NCBI GenBank assembly: GCA_036426205.1
Contig: WSYH01000139.1
Span: forward strand, 186,001 to 250,000
Source of the DNA: Ascaphus truei
Taxonomy: Eukaryota > Chordata > Amphibia > Anura > Ascaphidae
Direction of reading: 5' to 3'
Length of the DNA stretch: 64,000 bases
The notes beneath the pieces are model-generated. The model was not told where the DNA came from and searched no databases. It saw only the letters and a list, made by a program, of their open reading frames with translations. Position 1 is the first letter of the stretch. Each line of letters begins with the position of its first letter. Shown here in pieces: positions 11,974 to 23,599 of this stretch. Position numbers and translations under genes: made by a program.

Positions 11974-13246
11974 ACAGACTCTCCATTTTTTTTACTTTTG
12001 AGCACTGAAGACAAACAATGTTTTCTACATGCATTGCCTTTACATGATGCCCCAAACACCAGGAATTATTTCACAATACGGATTATAAGGAAGCCAAGTT
12101 TATAGTGCTATTCTTGCATTTGTATGCACGATACATGAACATGTTGCATATACCCTTTTCGGCCATTCTGAACGATTGTATGAATGTTTTCCACATATTT
12201 CTGCATTATTAGAAAAAAATAATGGTTGTAATTTTCTTTCTTTCATTTCCTATACTACGAGCGGCTCTATACTGTGAGGCGCTGCTAAGGAAAAAGTGTA
12301 ATTATTTGTTCGGTGTGAATGCCACTGCAAAACAATTCAGTCACAGCATCAACATAGTGATTTAGACAATGTAATACATTTAAATAATAAGACTGTTGGA
12401 ATCAATATACATTTTAAATGCAAGATTGGCGACTGTGAATTTGTAAGGAGGTACTCAATCAGTTCAACAGATTATCATTTTCACTTTATGTCACCATGAG
12501 ATGCTATTGCCCCCTCTTACATTTACAACTACTTATATATTTTCCTTAATGCCTTCTATAATTAGACCTAACAAAAGAAGCAAGGGCACTTCCCATTGGA
12601 AAACTCAATCGCAAAAAACACTTAAAATATAGAGGAAAGGGATTGAAAGGGAAGACAAAGTGTATATAGAGAGAGCCCCAAAACAATACCAGAGAGACTG
12701 GTTTGAGTAGAGTTTGTCATGTGTAGATGGTGCCGCTGTGCAACTAAACAGCCATGTGGCATACCACTATTGCATTTTTTTCTGTTATGAGGTGAGTTCA
12801 TGTTTTATTTCAAAATAAACTTTATTATTTTAGTACAAAAATACATAATAAAATACAGTGCATTAGTGTGCACAAAAAGAAGTCTGGAATTAAATGCGAA
12901 CATGTGAACACATTGTGTTCTATCTTCCACAGTGCCCAGAATCAAAAACCTTGTGGCAAGCAAGCAGCCTCAATGCTCAAACTGAAAACAATTGAAGCAA
13001 ATAATGGATGTTTAATGTAAAATAAAATGTGAAGATCAAAATAAATATATTTTTCGATATTTACAAATGCTTTCATTTGTTTTTAGTCTCAATATTTTAC
13101 GTTTCAAATAAAATTATTGGAGGAGGAAGGTTTGAAGGGGGTGTGAGATTTTTATGTTTATCAAAAGGGAGCATTGGTTTCTAAAAGTTGACAGACACTG
13201 CCCTAGAGGGGCACAAAAGTTCCTCACAGCTGCATGCACATACTGG
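11974..13246. other. Intronic DNA, nothing recognised
   Basis: AT-rich with short microsatellites. No exon, RNA gene or clear repeat structure. Confidence 0.5.
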
Positions 13247-13251
13247 GTGAT

Positions 13252-14569
13252 TGTGACGGTGAGGGGGTACCCAGACCAATAAATAAAGGTATTATGCCTG
13301 GCTGGGTGCCCCTGTGCCGGATTGGGAATTGTAGAGTGTCTCCTCTGCAACTCAGCAGGGATGGTAATACTGCAAATGTATTTAAAATGCCTGTGTTTCT
13401 CCCTCCAGGGATAAGGGGGCGAGAGTAATGCTATGTATCAGCTGTATAAGCCATGTAACTGGGTTCCCCTGAGTTATATTGGGTAAATGTAAAGTGTCAA
13501 GCTCTGCAGCCCATTAATGGCTGCAACCCTGTAATTGTGTTAGAATGGTCTGTGTGTGTGTCCCGCTAGGTATAAGGGGACCACATTAATACCCTGAGTG
13601 AACCTGTATCAGTGTTGTAACAAGTGAAGTATCAGTTATGAACATTGTAACAGTATTTCGCTGCCAACCGCAGAAAGGAAAAAAGTTTTTAAAACACGGC
13701 AGCCTGCTGCATAGCGTATAAGCAGTGAGCTAACTTTGGCTGGGAGCATCCCAGAGCGCTGCTGAGGGAAACCCATTAAAAAGGTTATCACACAATTTTT
13801 ATAAAGCCTTATAAAAATTGATGAATTAAAGTTACCCTAGTTTAACTTTTTTAACATTATAAACATAAGGGGATTTTTCCTTCAGGCGTCCAGAACACAG
13901 GAGGTAACACGTAAAGTGTGAGTACTATGCTTTAAAATGCATGGCAGGAAATCCAGTGAGTAAGGATTGCATAATTTAGACTCAGGCTTTTAAGGCACCT
14001 GGCTGATTCGGTTTCCCTGTGTCTGGAAACAGGCCGTAGCTCAAAAGAATTAGCCAAGTAAGGTGTCAAGTGGGGAGGGGGAGAGGTAAACAGTTTGTCC
14101 CTGACATATGTCCAGGTGTCAGGGGGCAGGTAGACAACCTGTCACCAGGGAAGTGGGCTTGGCTAGGTATGCTAAGTGGCTTAGGTCCAAAGTTCGCACA
14201 TGCCTGTGGCATACCTTGAAGCCTCTGCCAGGCTTCCTGAAGTATGGGCGAACCTTGCCAATAGGTGGGATGTTTTGTTCCCAAGCCGTGATTGGTTGCA
14301 CAGTGTAAAGATAGGACTAGTGAGGTTTTAAAAAAACGTGCAGCCAGTCAGGAGGCAGATTCAACATGCTATAAAAAGATTCAACTGAGATTCCATCTAA
14401 GATGTTTCCTGTAACCAGATTTAACATTGTAACTAAGTGTATTTTCATATTATTTTGTAAGTTAAGCTGTGTATGTTCATTGTGTGAATAAATTAAAATT
14501 TATTTTATCTCTCACTTCAATCAAAGGATCCGGGTATTTTTGTGTTAAAAGCATTGGTCTCCCGTGACA
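13252..14569 (+). mobile_element. Solo LTR, 1318 bp
   Basis: Starts TGTGACGGTGAGGGGGTACC and ends GGTCTCCCGTGACA, flanked on both sides by GTGAT (13247-13251 and 14570-14574). It contains a TATA-like CTATAAAAAG near 14370 and AATAAA near 14487. No internal retroviral or gypsy genes adjoin it, so it is a solo LTR. The 5-bp duplication suits Ty3/gypsy or some endogenous retroviruses. Same family as 15792-17782. Confidence 0.85.
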
Positions 14570-14574
14570 GTGAT

Positions 14575-15786
14575 TACCTAGTTGTCATGCATGCACATAC
14601 AGTACGGGGAATGCCTTACGGCAATGCTTACACATTCTGGTGTATCATCAAATGTGCAGCAGGGAATAGCAAGGCCTGACTTGGGAGAGTAACAATCTGA
14701 ACGAGAAAAGAAACCTTTGAAATTACTGAGGTATTTAAGCAGCAATCCAGTATAAATTAGTTGGTACTGGGGGGACCCTCAGAGATTAACCGGTTCCCGA
14801 GATACTTACCAGTTAGTTAGCAGTGTTTACTAAGGGGATTTAAATAGCCATCCAATAGGAAGTCTCAAACGATGATGTTGCAGCTGGCTATTGACCCTGT
14901 GAAACCTTTGAGATTTGGTGCCCATTTTGTTTCCCCTGGAGGAAACAGAGACTGATAACAACCAATAAGTGTCTCAGCAACTGGGGAGTTTTCCTCAGAG
15001 CTAAAAAAAATAACACAGTCAAGCTCCTTCTGATTCCAATGTTGTGACAACAACATCTATCAAGCAGGATTTCTTGAAAGATTTGGAGGCTCACAGAAAT
15101 TATATTTTAATTCCATATTATTCAAACTGATGAAGCCGAGTTATTCTAGCGAAATGCGTAGGAGTAGAAAGACAGATAATTGAACAGCGGACTGTCCCCA
15201 GCCGTATTGACCTTTCTGCACGATACCGAGAATGGCCCCGGCAAGGAGGTCTACGGATGGAGTTCCAGCTCTCCTGTGGGGAAGCTGTGTCTGCAGATTC
15301 AGCGACCCAAGAGGATTTGTGCACAAGAGCGATCAAGGGGAGAAACTCCTAAACACAGTTAAATGCTTAAAAGAACATCTCAAATGTCAGTGAGACTATT
15401 GGATGTTTGTCAATACACTTTTGAACATTTGAAACAAATTGCACTACTGTTTCTTTTTGTTCTCTTCGGGTCCCTTTTTTTATTCGTATCTCTACTATAT
15501 CTGTTACATGTGAGTCTGTCTGTATGTCAGTTTATTTAATCTAGCAGGGAATGCACTCATTGGAACTGTTTCAAACTTGAAAGCTCTGCTTGCTGAACCA
15601 GAACAGCTACAGGCACTTACTTCAGAGGTAAGTATATCCGGAAGAAGGGGGTCCAAGAGCTGAAATTAATGGGATTCCACTCCGGAGACCGCCTGCTTCA
15701 ATTCTATTTTTTTACCTTTTGTTTTTTAATTATCATGTTGGAATGCTCCTCTAATACACTCTTTATCCTACATTTTTTGGTTATGT
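14575..15786. other. Spacer between two solo LTRs
   Basis: Holds a ribozyme-like motif (15127-15166) and a repeat module at 15610-15695 (GTAAGTATATCCGGAAG, GAGACCGCCTGCTTC). The 60-72 codon open frames around 15118-15362 overlap each other on both strands and have no recognisable protein. Confidence 0.5.
15127..15166 (+). ncRNA. Degraded hammerhead-like motif
   Basis: CTGATGAAG, weak stem, GCGAAATGCGTAGGAG. The core CTGATGA is intact and GAAA is kept, but stem I does not pair (CAAA against GGAG) and stem II is poor. Confidence 0.3.
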
Positions 15787-15791
15787 ACTGT

Positions 15792-17782
15792 TGTCACGGG
15801 AGACCAGGCATTTACACTTTTTTACCGGGATCATTCCTTGAGCAAAACCGGTTAGTAAAACAAATTGTCCTTTATTCCAAAGAAATAGATGTACACACAG
15901 TTGATTACAAAATACAGACACACTTACTGCGGGTCTGGGCTACAAAACTAGACTTTCCTAGGTGAAATAAGAAGTAAAACAAAGTATTTAGGTTGACTGG
16001 GACTTGTCCCGAAATGTCCTGGAACTCAAATCGGCATGAAGTTCCTGACGCCACCACTGTATCTGCTCCAGAGATGCCGAAATCCCTTGACCGGAAGATA
16101 GTACCAACCGTCCTGGTACTCTTTTCGGCTTGCAATCCCAGCCGTGACCGCTACGTTCTATTCTCAGAACTTGGCCTGAAAAGTAGGACAGAAAATTTCT
16201 CGCCTTGAAATTTCTGCAGACGGCTCGCTGCTATTTCTCTCTGAGCATCTTTTGGTGATTTCAAATTTGCCGCTGCTGTCTTGGCGCTTATAATCTGAGT
16301 GAATATCTCGTCCGGATTGGCTGAGGGTTTCTTATAGTATGTCAGAGTTCATTCATTAAATACTACAGCCAATCCGAGCGTGGGAAGAATCCTACCAGCC
16401 AATCAGAGTGCTGCCAGTCTATCTAAGCCGGGCAAGCTCAGATTCGGAATCTGACAAGGGCATGCGCCAACCTAGCACCTCTGCCACTTGTCAGTCAGAA
16501 GCCACCCCCGGAGTTAGGCTCCTCAAAGTCTATGCTGGGCAAATTGTGGTCCAATGACTTCCATTCATCCCAGGACATGAGTACTTGGGGCTAACTCCAC
16601 TGCCCAAATGGCTTTCACACCATGGCAACCTCTGAGGCTTCCGTGTCCGGGACCCGGCAGACTTGATGGCACCAAGCTTGGTAGCCACATGGTCTCTCTA
16701 AACCATGGACCTGGAAGTCCCTAGCTGATAATACCGTGCACAAGCATATATACTGCTGCGGCCGAGTTTATTCGAGTATTTGCCCATTCTCGGCCGCAGC
16801 AGTAACCTGGCGCGCGCCAGAGGGTGCCGGGCGCGCGCCGAAGACACGGAGGAGCGCCCTCCGATTGGGGCTTTCTCCCTCCCGCTGCCGGGTCCGCCAG
16901 GTCCCCCGGAACCCCCTGCCGCCATCCCCCACATCGCGGGACACCAGGGCTCCCTCGGGGAGCCCTGGACGCGCGTGCAGGGGGCGCAGGCACCCGATGA
17001 CGCGTGACCGCACGCCGAGGGAGTGCGGCTAGCATGCCGGGGCATCCCCAGGCTTGCAGAGCTAGCCGCACTCAAATAAAATGTGCCGCCTCTATACCAT
17101 TAAAACACCATGTAATAAAATATATTTTTCTCATATTTTTTCTAAGTCATTTTGGTAGAATGAAAAAATGTGCAGATTCATTTTCACGGCTGTTTTCTCT
17201 ATACACTGAAAACCGGACTTAGGTTTCTTAAAAACCCTCGCAACCTCATATATGGTTGGAGTCCGCCATAGCATCTATACTGGTTCTGGGTAACCGGGCA
17301 TTGAACTGGGGATCCCTCTGTTACTGGGGGGACCCCGATACCGTTGTAGGGATACTTTACACCCCTATTCCCTGCTTAAATTTCTGGTCTGTGCTGAAGC
17401 AGGGAGTCCTAGCGGTGAGTCGCGAAAGCGTTTCCAGAGCAGGACCTTGACGGGAGCTTTGTGCCTACATGTATCCGGGCTGCTCGACCAGACGTCCGGG
17501 TACATTATTAGGGTGCCCAGGAACTCTGGACCCCGACTATCTAGGCACAATCTGATAAGACTTTCTATGCAAAAATCCCCCCTGAAACTCATAGCCTAGC
17601 AATATCTGCTTGCTGGCACCCCTGGAAAGGTAAAACACATAAATTCTTTATTGTCACACATCTATTTCATGTACAACAAATGGGTCCAAGGGCTGACACT
17701 CTAAACCCCAAAATATGGCTCAGAGGTAACCAGCCAGGCCTAATACCTTTATTGATGGCCTGGTTACCCCCAAACCGTCACA
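15792..17782 (-). mobile_element. Solo LTR, 1991 bp, with nested MITE
   Basis: On the minus strand it starts TGTGACGGTTTGGGGGTAAC and ends GGTCTCCCGTGACA. The flanks ACTGT (15787-15791 and 17783-17787) are a perfect 5-bp duplication. Both ends match the LTR at 13252-14569. It is about 670 bp longer, partly because a MITE sits at 16754-17092. The open frames in 16698-17075 come from that GC-rich insert. Confidence 0.85.
16754..17092. mobile_element. GC-rich MITE nested in solo LTR
   Basis: Flanked by TATAC (16749-16753 and 17093-17097). Left end TGCTGCGGCCGAGTTTATTC and the complement of the right end (CACATTTTATTTGAGTGCGG) share the TTTATT-GAG core seen in the MITE at 6058-6451. Very CpG-rich interior (GGCGCGCGCC). 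Confidence 0.65.
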
Positions 17783-17956
17783 ACTGTGTAATATGATTAG
17801 TCATTATGCTTTCATAACAGTGTGTTTACTAGCTGTTAGCAAGCACTAGAGAGTCGTGATTTAATGGACTGCAGTAGCAAACATAAGATTAATGAATCAT
17901 TGACACCAGGCTAGAAACTGGCATTCGAAATTAATATAATATTTTTGATTAAGCAA

Positions 17957-17996
<40 letters not shown>
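17957..17996 (+). repeat. (AAT)n microsatellite
   Basis: About 13 AAT/ATA units. Confidence 0.95.
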
Positions 17997-20900
17997 GTAG
18001 ATGCATATTATGTCAAACTTTCATAAAATAGGCTAGGAAAACATGGATAAACAAACAAAACTGCATTTGCATTTAAATGCTGTTAGCATTTAAATGATTT
18101 TAATGAACAGTTCTTTTTTTCAAAAGCAAAAATGTCTTATTACTCTATGAAAAAAACATCTCTTCTGAAAATGTACAAATTGTCAGAAAAACTCAGCATT
18201 TGCACATAAAGTACAGATTATTTATGTGTTTGTGGGGGGGGGGGGGGGTTATAATATATAATGTTAGTTTCAAAGTAAACTATGTAGCCTCCATGCTCCC
18301 AGGCAGCACAGATTGCTAATGGCATGCAAATTGATAACTCAATTTTAGGGTCAAAAGGCAAAATTAAGGTTATTAAGGAAATCCGTTTTTAAATAATTTC
18401 ATTTAAATAATGCTTCTTTGCTTACTTGCTCAACATAAACATATATAACATGGCAGTGTTTGCTTTTTGAAGTGTCACATAACATTATATTCAATGTGAC
18501 ATGAAAGACTTTTATTGGCTATGCATAAGGTCAGTGAATATTAACTTAATTTACACTTGGCTGAGAATTGGCTGGTGTCAACAATAGAGATGTGCATCTT
18601 CAGCTGAGCAGGGTAAGAATGTGACAGAAAGCTGCCACTGAGGAAGATGGATGATTGCACAGCCTGACCCTTCTCCCCCCACCCATGGTGCCACAGTTCA
18701 GTCTCTTCAGAATCTCTACAACAAAAGACCCTCTCTGAGTTTCCCAATGGCCTTCAGCTTCATTGGTGCTAACAGGTCCAGACATTTTTATCGATCAGAT
18801 GCTATCCCTCTTAAACACAAGAGCTTGCCCTCTTTGGTGAGCTAAACCTTGGCACAGATGTCTTTTTTGTAATTGCTTCTCTGCTGTCTGTTGGGAAGGA
18901 TGCAATCGGACAGGCGAACATCATGTCAACATAGAAAATGCCTCACTATTTATCTCAGGTTCCCTATGGCATTTAAGAGAAAGTGATATGGTTTTAGCCT
19001 GAAGATGTTAACCATTTCATTTCTTTACACATTTTATTTCTTATTTTTACTGACAATAGTAGCTGCTTTGACATTCCCATGAATGTGAGCACACAATAAA
19101 ATATGTAATCAGCACTGAAGGAACATAGTTTTAGCTTGATTCTAATCAAAGTTCAGGGAAATATGAGTTTTACTTCCAATCATTTTTTTCTTTTTATATA
19201 ATTACAGATTATTTCCTAGCATGTTTAATCACTTGATAACCTGCAGTGTAATCTTTTTCCTCTAGAATACAAAAACAATGCATTCTAAATGTAGTCAATA
19301 TTCACTGAAATAAGCACCAGTTTCTCATACCAAAATGAATGCAGTTTGACATAATAAACGCATTTATTCTTATTATGTTTAGTCAAACATATTGTAATCA
19401 TTTCTAATGCCAGTTAGTAGCCAGCCTGGTGTTAATGATTCATTAATCCCATACCAAAATGTTCAGAATAAATAGTAGTACATATTCAGACATGTTCCAG
19501 AGCATATTTATAATTTAAAAAAATACCAGTTACCTATTATATTACCAGAGCACTGTTTTCCAAATATTTCCATGAAAAAACAGTACCTTACATGAGTAAA
19601 AACTGTACTAGGAGATTCTTATGGCATATTTGAGGCTGGCAGTAAATCATGGTTTATGCTTTCTACATCCTGCATTTAGGTCACTTAAATTTCAGATCTG
19701 GCATGAGACATCAAACACAGACACATTTGGTTTACTGTTATTGCGTTTTCTGTATAATAATTAAGACAAAGAATGGTAACATTTCTCTTTGCAAAATCAA
19801 GCTGTTTTTCGTAATATAAAATGTGCTTTCCACTGCTGTTTGAAAAATCATCAAAGCAGCAAGAAAATTGCTGTTCAAGGTTTTGCTGGGTTTGTAATAT
19901 CAATGGTGACAATTCACAATACAATATCTTCTGCTGATTCAGAACTTACATTAAATTGAGACAGCTTTTTGTCTTGACCTTGGTTTCACTATCCTCAACC
20001 CCAAAACAAGGCAGAAGTGCTTTTGTTTTATACATAGGTATCTGAATCTGCAAAAGTGGTTAGAAGAGTCCTTTGTAATGATACTTCTAAGTTATTTTTC
20101 ACATTTAACAGAAATGCAGCTTAATAAGGCTATTTTTTGACAGTGTTGAAAAATAATTGATGCTAGATGTAAAAAAACATGTCTGGTGATATTTAAGACA
20201 TTTTCAAAATGAAGCACATCAAGAATCTGCGGAAACTACCGAGACCAAGAAATACATTTAATATAGTTGATGAATGTTGTTATGAACAGAATTGTAATCA
20301 TTCATTCCAAAACATTCATTTTTCATTTGACTTGAAGGAACCAATTAGAGTTCACTATGCACATGAAATGTATCTTATGACACAATATCCGAAAATAAGG
20401 GCACTGTGTCAATCCGAAGGCATAGGCAGTTCAATCTTAAAACATCCATCGGGTCACAGTCAAGAATTTGCAAGATAACTCATTTCACATATTACTAGAT
20501 CTATGTAGAATGATGACAGAAAACTAAGATTTACCTTTTTAATAAAAAAATCATTTTGACACTGTTAAGAGTCAAGAGAACACCTAACATGATGCTTTTT
20601 ACGGCTGCAGGGTAACTGTGGTGTTATGTGTCTAAACGGCTTGTGTATATTCTCACAGCATGTCTATCAATCAATGTCAGTGCTCTCTGGGATTCCTCTA
20701 GTCAGTTATCATCTGCATGATAATGAATAATAAGTGTGCCTCCTCTGCTTACATATTCATATATGCTTACAATGGTGGCATGGTCAGCAGGGGATTAAAT
20801 TGTGTATTATTCATTTGATTTGCACACTTCAATAGAAAACAAACACAGAGAAAACACAACAACATTTCATTCATATTCAGTTTTAGTGCTGGTGAACATC

Positions 20901-21138
20901 TATTGTATACTGGCAGTTTATCCTTTATATAAAATAAGATGAGCCTGCATAGCAGACATTTGCATATTTATGCCCTTTCCATTCTTCTTTAGAAGAACCA
21001 AGTATAGAACTGGTCTCTCCTTCAAGGTGATATTAACTTCAAATGAAGAGTGAAAAATATGAAAAATAAGTTACAGGATTTATAAAATTCCTAATATTAA
21101 CACACACTAGCACTCAGTTCAGCGAGGCACTGTGAAAG

Positions 21139-21140
<2 letters not shown>

Positions 21141-21170
<30 letters not shown>
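21141..21170 (+). repeat. (CTG)10 trinucleotide repeat
   Basis: Ten uninterrupted CTG units. On the EPHA7 strand this is CAG. A minus-strand open frame through it reads poly-Ala and is an artefact. Confidence 0.95.
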
Positions 21171-21171
<1 letters not shown>

Positions 21172-21325
21172 GCTATATTGTAAAGTAATTGCAACAGTAT
21201 ATATGTTTCTATTTGTTGTTATAATTCTATGATTGCTAGTTATTGTTTTAGAAGTTTTTTTTATTATGTGCATATATAGAAAGGTATAAAAAAAAACTGT
21301 TGAATTATTGGTAATGTACACTTAA

Positions 21326-21964
21326 TAGTTTATTTATTTATTTAGAAAATATTTTATCAGGAATAATACATTGAAAGTTACCTCTCGTTTTCAAATATGT
21401 CCTGGGCATAGAGTTAAGATGTTTCGGCTTTCTATCAGTGAACCACAGCTATGTTTGTAGTGTGGCGTCCATAATTGTAGTTTTGTGTGTGTGAAAAACT
21501 ACAAATATTTGGGGAATTGGGGGCATCCATAAACATTGGTGAACAAAGCTTAAGTAAGAATAGAAAGAAAAAATCCATTTGGGGGAATTTCTGCTTCAAA
21601 GACTAGTCTGTGAACATACAGATGTAGCAAGACTTACTGTTTTTGGTGCCACGATTGCATGCAGCAGCAGTGGTGTGGTCCGGCGGCCATGCCAATTGTG
21701 GTCCCGAGAACAGTAAGTGGCCTGGGAGGAATAACTCTGCGGGGATCCATGCTACTGAATGGGACCCCACAGCTATAATCCTTCCAAGCCATCAGCCAGG
21801 GACCAGTCTGGAAGAGCTACACAGATTGACAGAAAGCAGTCTCTATCCATGTCTCCCCAGAGCAACTGAGATGGTAAGAAGCAGGGTGAAGCAGTCCATA
21901 TCTGTTCTTCCCCTTGATGATGTAGATGTTAGAATATGGATATCTACGTCATGAGGGAGACAAC
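21326..21964. repeat. Interspersed repeat remnants
   Basis: TTATCAGGAATAATACATTG and CCTCTCGTTTTCAAATATGT resemble a common amphibian repeat end (from memory). 21620-21960 is GC-richer and not recognised. Confidence 0.35.
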
Positions 21965-22338
21965 TATAGGACTATGGAACAGAAGCGATAGACAGCACTC
22001 CAAAATGAAAGTGAACTTAATGCAGGGTGCAAAAGGAACAAAGAGGACCCTAATTCCTCCAAAATAATAACCAAAATAAGAAATATGTTCCAACACACAC
22101 TGACTTATGAAATACTCTCAAACGTGGGGATAAGCCAAAAATGAAAACATTATTTTAATAATGGAAGCATAAGATATAATCAAAATTGAATACTAAAGGT
22201 GAAAATCACCACAGATATACAAATGGCCTACAAATACAGAAATATTGGGGAACAACACAGGGGAAGGGTGAAAGACAAGGAAAACCACAAGAGGAAAGTG
22301 GGGGGTGGAGGGGATAAAAGGTGGGGAGGGGTGTAGGA

Positions 22339-22374
22339 GGCAACGTTTCGGGGTTACGACCCCTTCCTCAGGCC
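22339..22374 (-). ncRNA. Hammerhead-like motif C
   Basis: On the minus strand: GGC (stem I), CTGAGGA, an A, GGGGT-CGTA-ACCCC hairpin, GAA, ACGT, T, GCC. Stem I pairs GGC with GCC and stem II has five pairs. The core matches CUGANGA and GAA except for the extra A after the first box. Confidence 0.5.
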
Positions 22375-22726
22375 CGTCCCCTCAGGTTCAATGGGACCAA
22401 AGGTACTTCCCTTACCCTGTGTCTCCAACAGAATAATGCAAACCCAAAGCAAATAAAGGTTTTACTAATGCAAATGCAGAAATGCATATTGAAGGCAAAT
22501 AAAATCCAGATACAGCAAAGAGGATATAAGTCCAACCGTAAAAAGTCCTCAATACGTGACATGCCAACTCTCTCTCTCTTGCTAATCCAAACGGGGTTGC
22601 TTAGCATAGTCCTATGTGCATTATACTATTAGGGACTTTGTCACAGAGATGAGCACACATAGCCCCCTTTTATTACAGCCTGGCCAAAGTTCAGACTGTA
22701 ATATGGCTCGTTTTTTCCATTAACCT

Positions 22727-22984
22727 GGCTGTTTTTATATGCTACAGTGCCAGCTAACACATAGCAGCAGTATCACGCATGCGCAGATGCACTATCCTCA
22801 AGCTGAACCGGTTTTCCTGCAGTCACGCTATTTATTTAATAATTTATTCGTAGCGGCTGTTTTTATATGCTACAGTGCCAGCTAACACATAGCAGCAGTA
22901 TCACGCATGCGCAGATGCACTATCCTCAAGCTAAACCGGCTTTCCTGCAGTACCGCTATTTATTTAATTATTTCTTCGTAGCGG
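22727..22984 (+). repeat. Tandem duplication, 128-bp unit
   Basis: Two copies of a unit starting GGCTGTTTTTATATGCTACAG (22727 and 22855), about 95% alike, each with CACGCATGCGCAGATGCAC and ending TTCGTAGC. Confidence 0.9.
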
Positions 22985-23296
22985 AGATTCGCACGTGCGC
23001 CGTTCAACTATCACTGGTGTACTATGTGTTCCATTTGGCTCAGGCGCCCTCTCAGGCAATGTGACACGCGCCACTGGGTCCTGCTATTCACCCATGACCC
23101 GCGCATGCGCAGTGAATGCGTTTCATCAAACGGGCGGTTCCCTGCGTTCCAGGCAACGCTGAGTGCATTACAGGTATGAGAGAGGCTTACATTATGTTTA
23201 CTAGGTACCATGCAATTATTGGGATGTGTTGCACCTGTAAGTTATAGGTTTTTGAGGGTATTTATATGTGTTCATGTTCACTCTGAAGTCAAATCA

Positions 23297-23335
23297 ACCT
23301 TGAGAAAGGTCCCGCTTGCGGACCGAAACGTTGGT
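23297..23335 (+). ncRNA. Hammerhead-like motif D
   Basis: ACC, TTGAGAA (mutated core), A, GGTCC-CGCTTGC-GGACC hairpin, GAA, ACGT, T, GGT. Stem I and II pair. Core positions C3 and G8 are changed, so it is probably inactive. Confidence 0.4.
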
Positions 23336-23599
23336 ATGGTGTCTTGTTAACCACAATTTAACCACAATATTTTTATTTTTTTTTAAACTTAATTTTTATT
23401 ATAAAAATTTAGGGAGAGGGGAGAATGAAGAAAATAAAAAAATGGGGGGGAGGGAAGGGTACAAAAAATAGAGATGGGAGAAAGTACACATTCATTTACA
23501 ATTTTACCTAACAATACTTCTTAAAATATTCTATCACACAGTATATAAATATCAATTTATTTATTTTTATTACAAAATTAAGTGGGTATTCATTTCTGG

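Larger units (their letters stand above)
17788..21330. other. Single-copy-looking intronic DNA
   Basis: AT-rich with few repeats apart from an (AAT)n run and a CTG run. 18530-18870 and 20590-20830 have balanced composition and look like unique sequence. No open frame resembles a protein. Candidate regulatory DNA only by inference. Confidence 0.45.
21965..23345. mobile_element. Ribozyme-bearing non-autonomous repeat complex
   Basis: At least two copies or parts of elements carrying hammerhead-like motifs, one on each strand (22339-22374 minus, 23297-23335 plus). A 128-bp tandem duplication lies at 22727-22984. CGCATGCGCAG blocks recur. No protein. Boundaries are not defined; the L1 3' end follows directly. 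Confidence 0.5.

Noticed and set aside
16698..17075. GC-rich open frames up to 125 codons
   Set aside because: They lie within a MITE nested in a solo LTR; long frames arise from GC content and no protein motif is present.
21097..21321. Minus-strand frame with a poly-Ala run
   Set aside because: It is simply the CTG repeat read in one frame.
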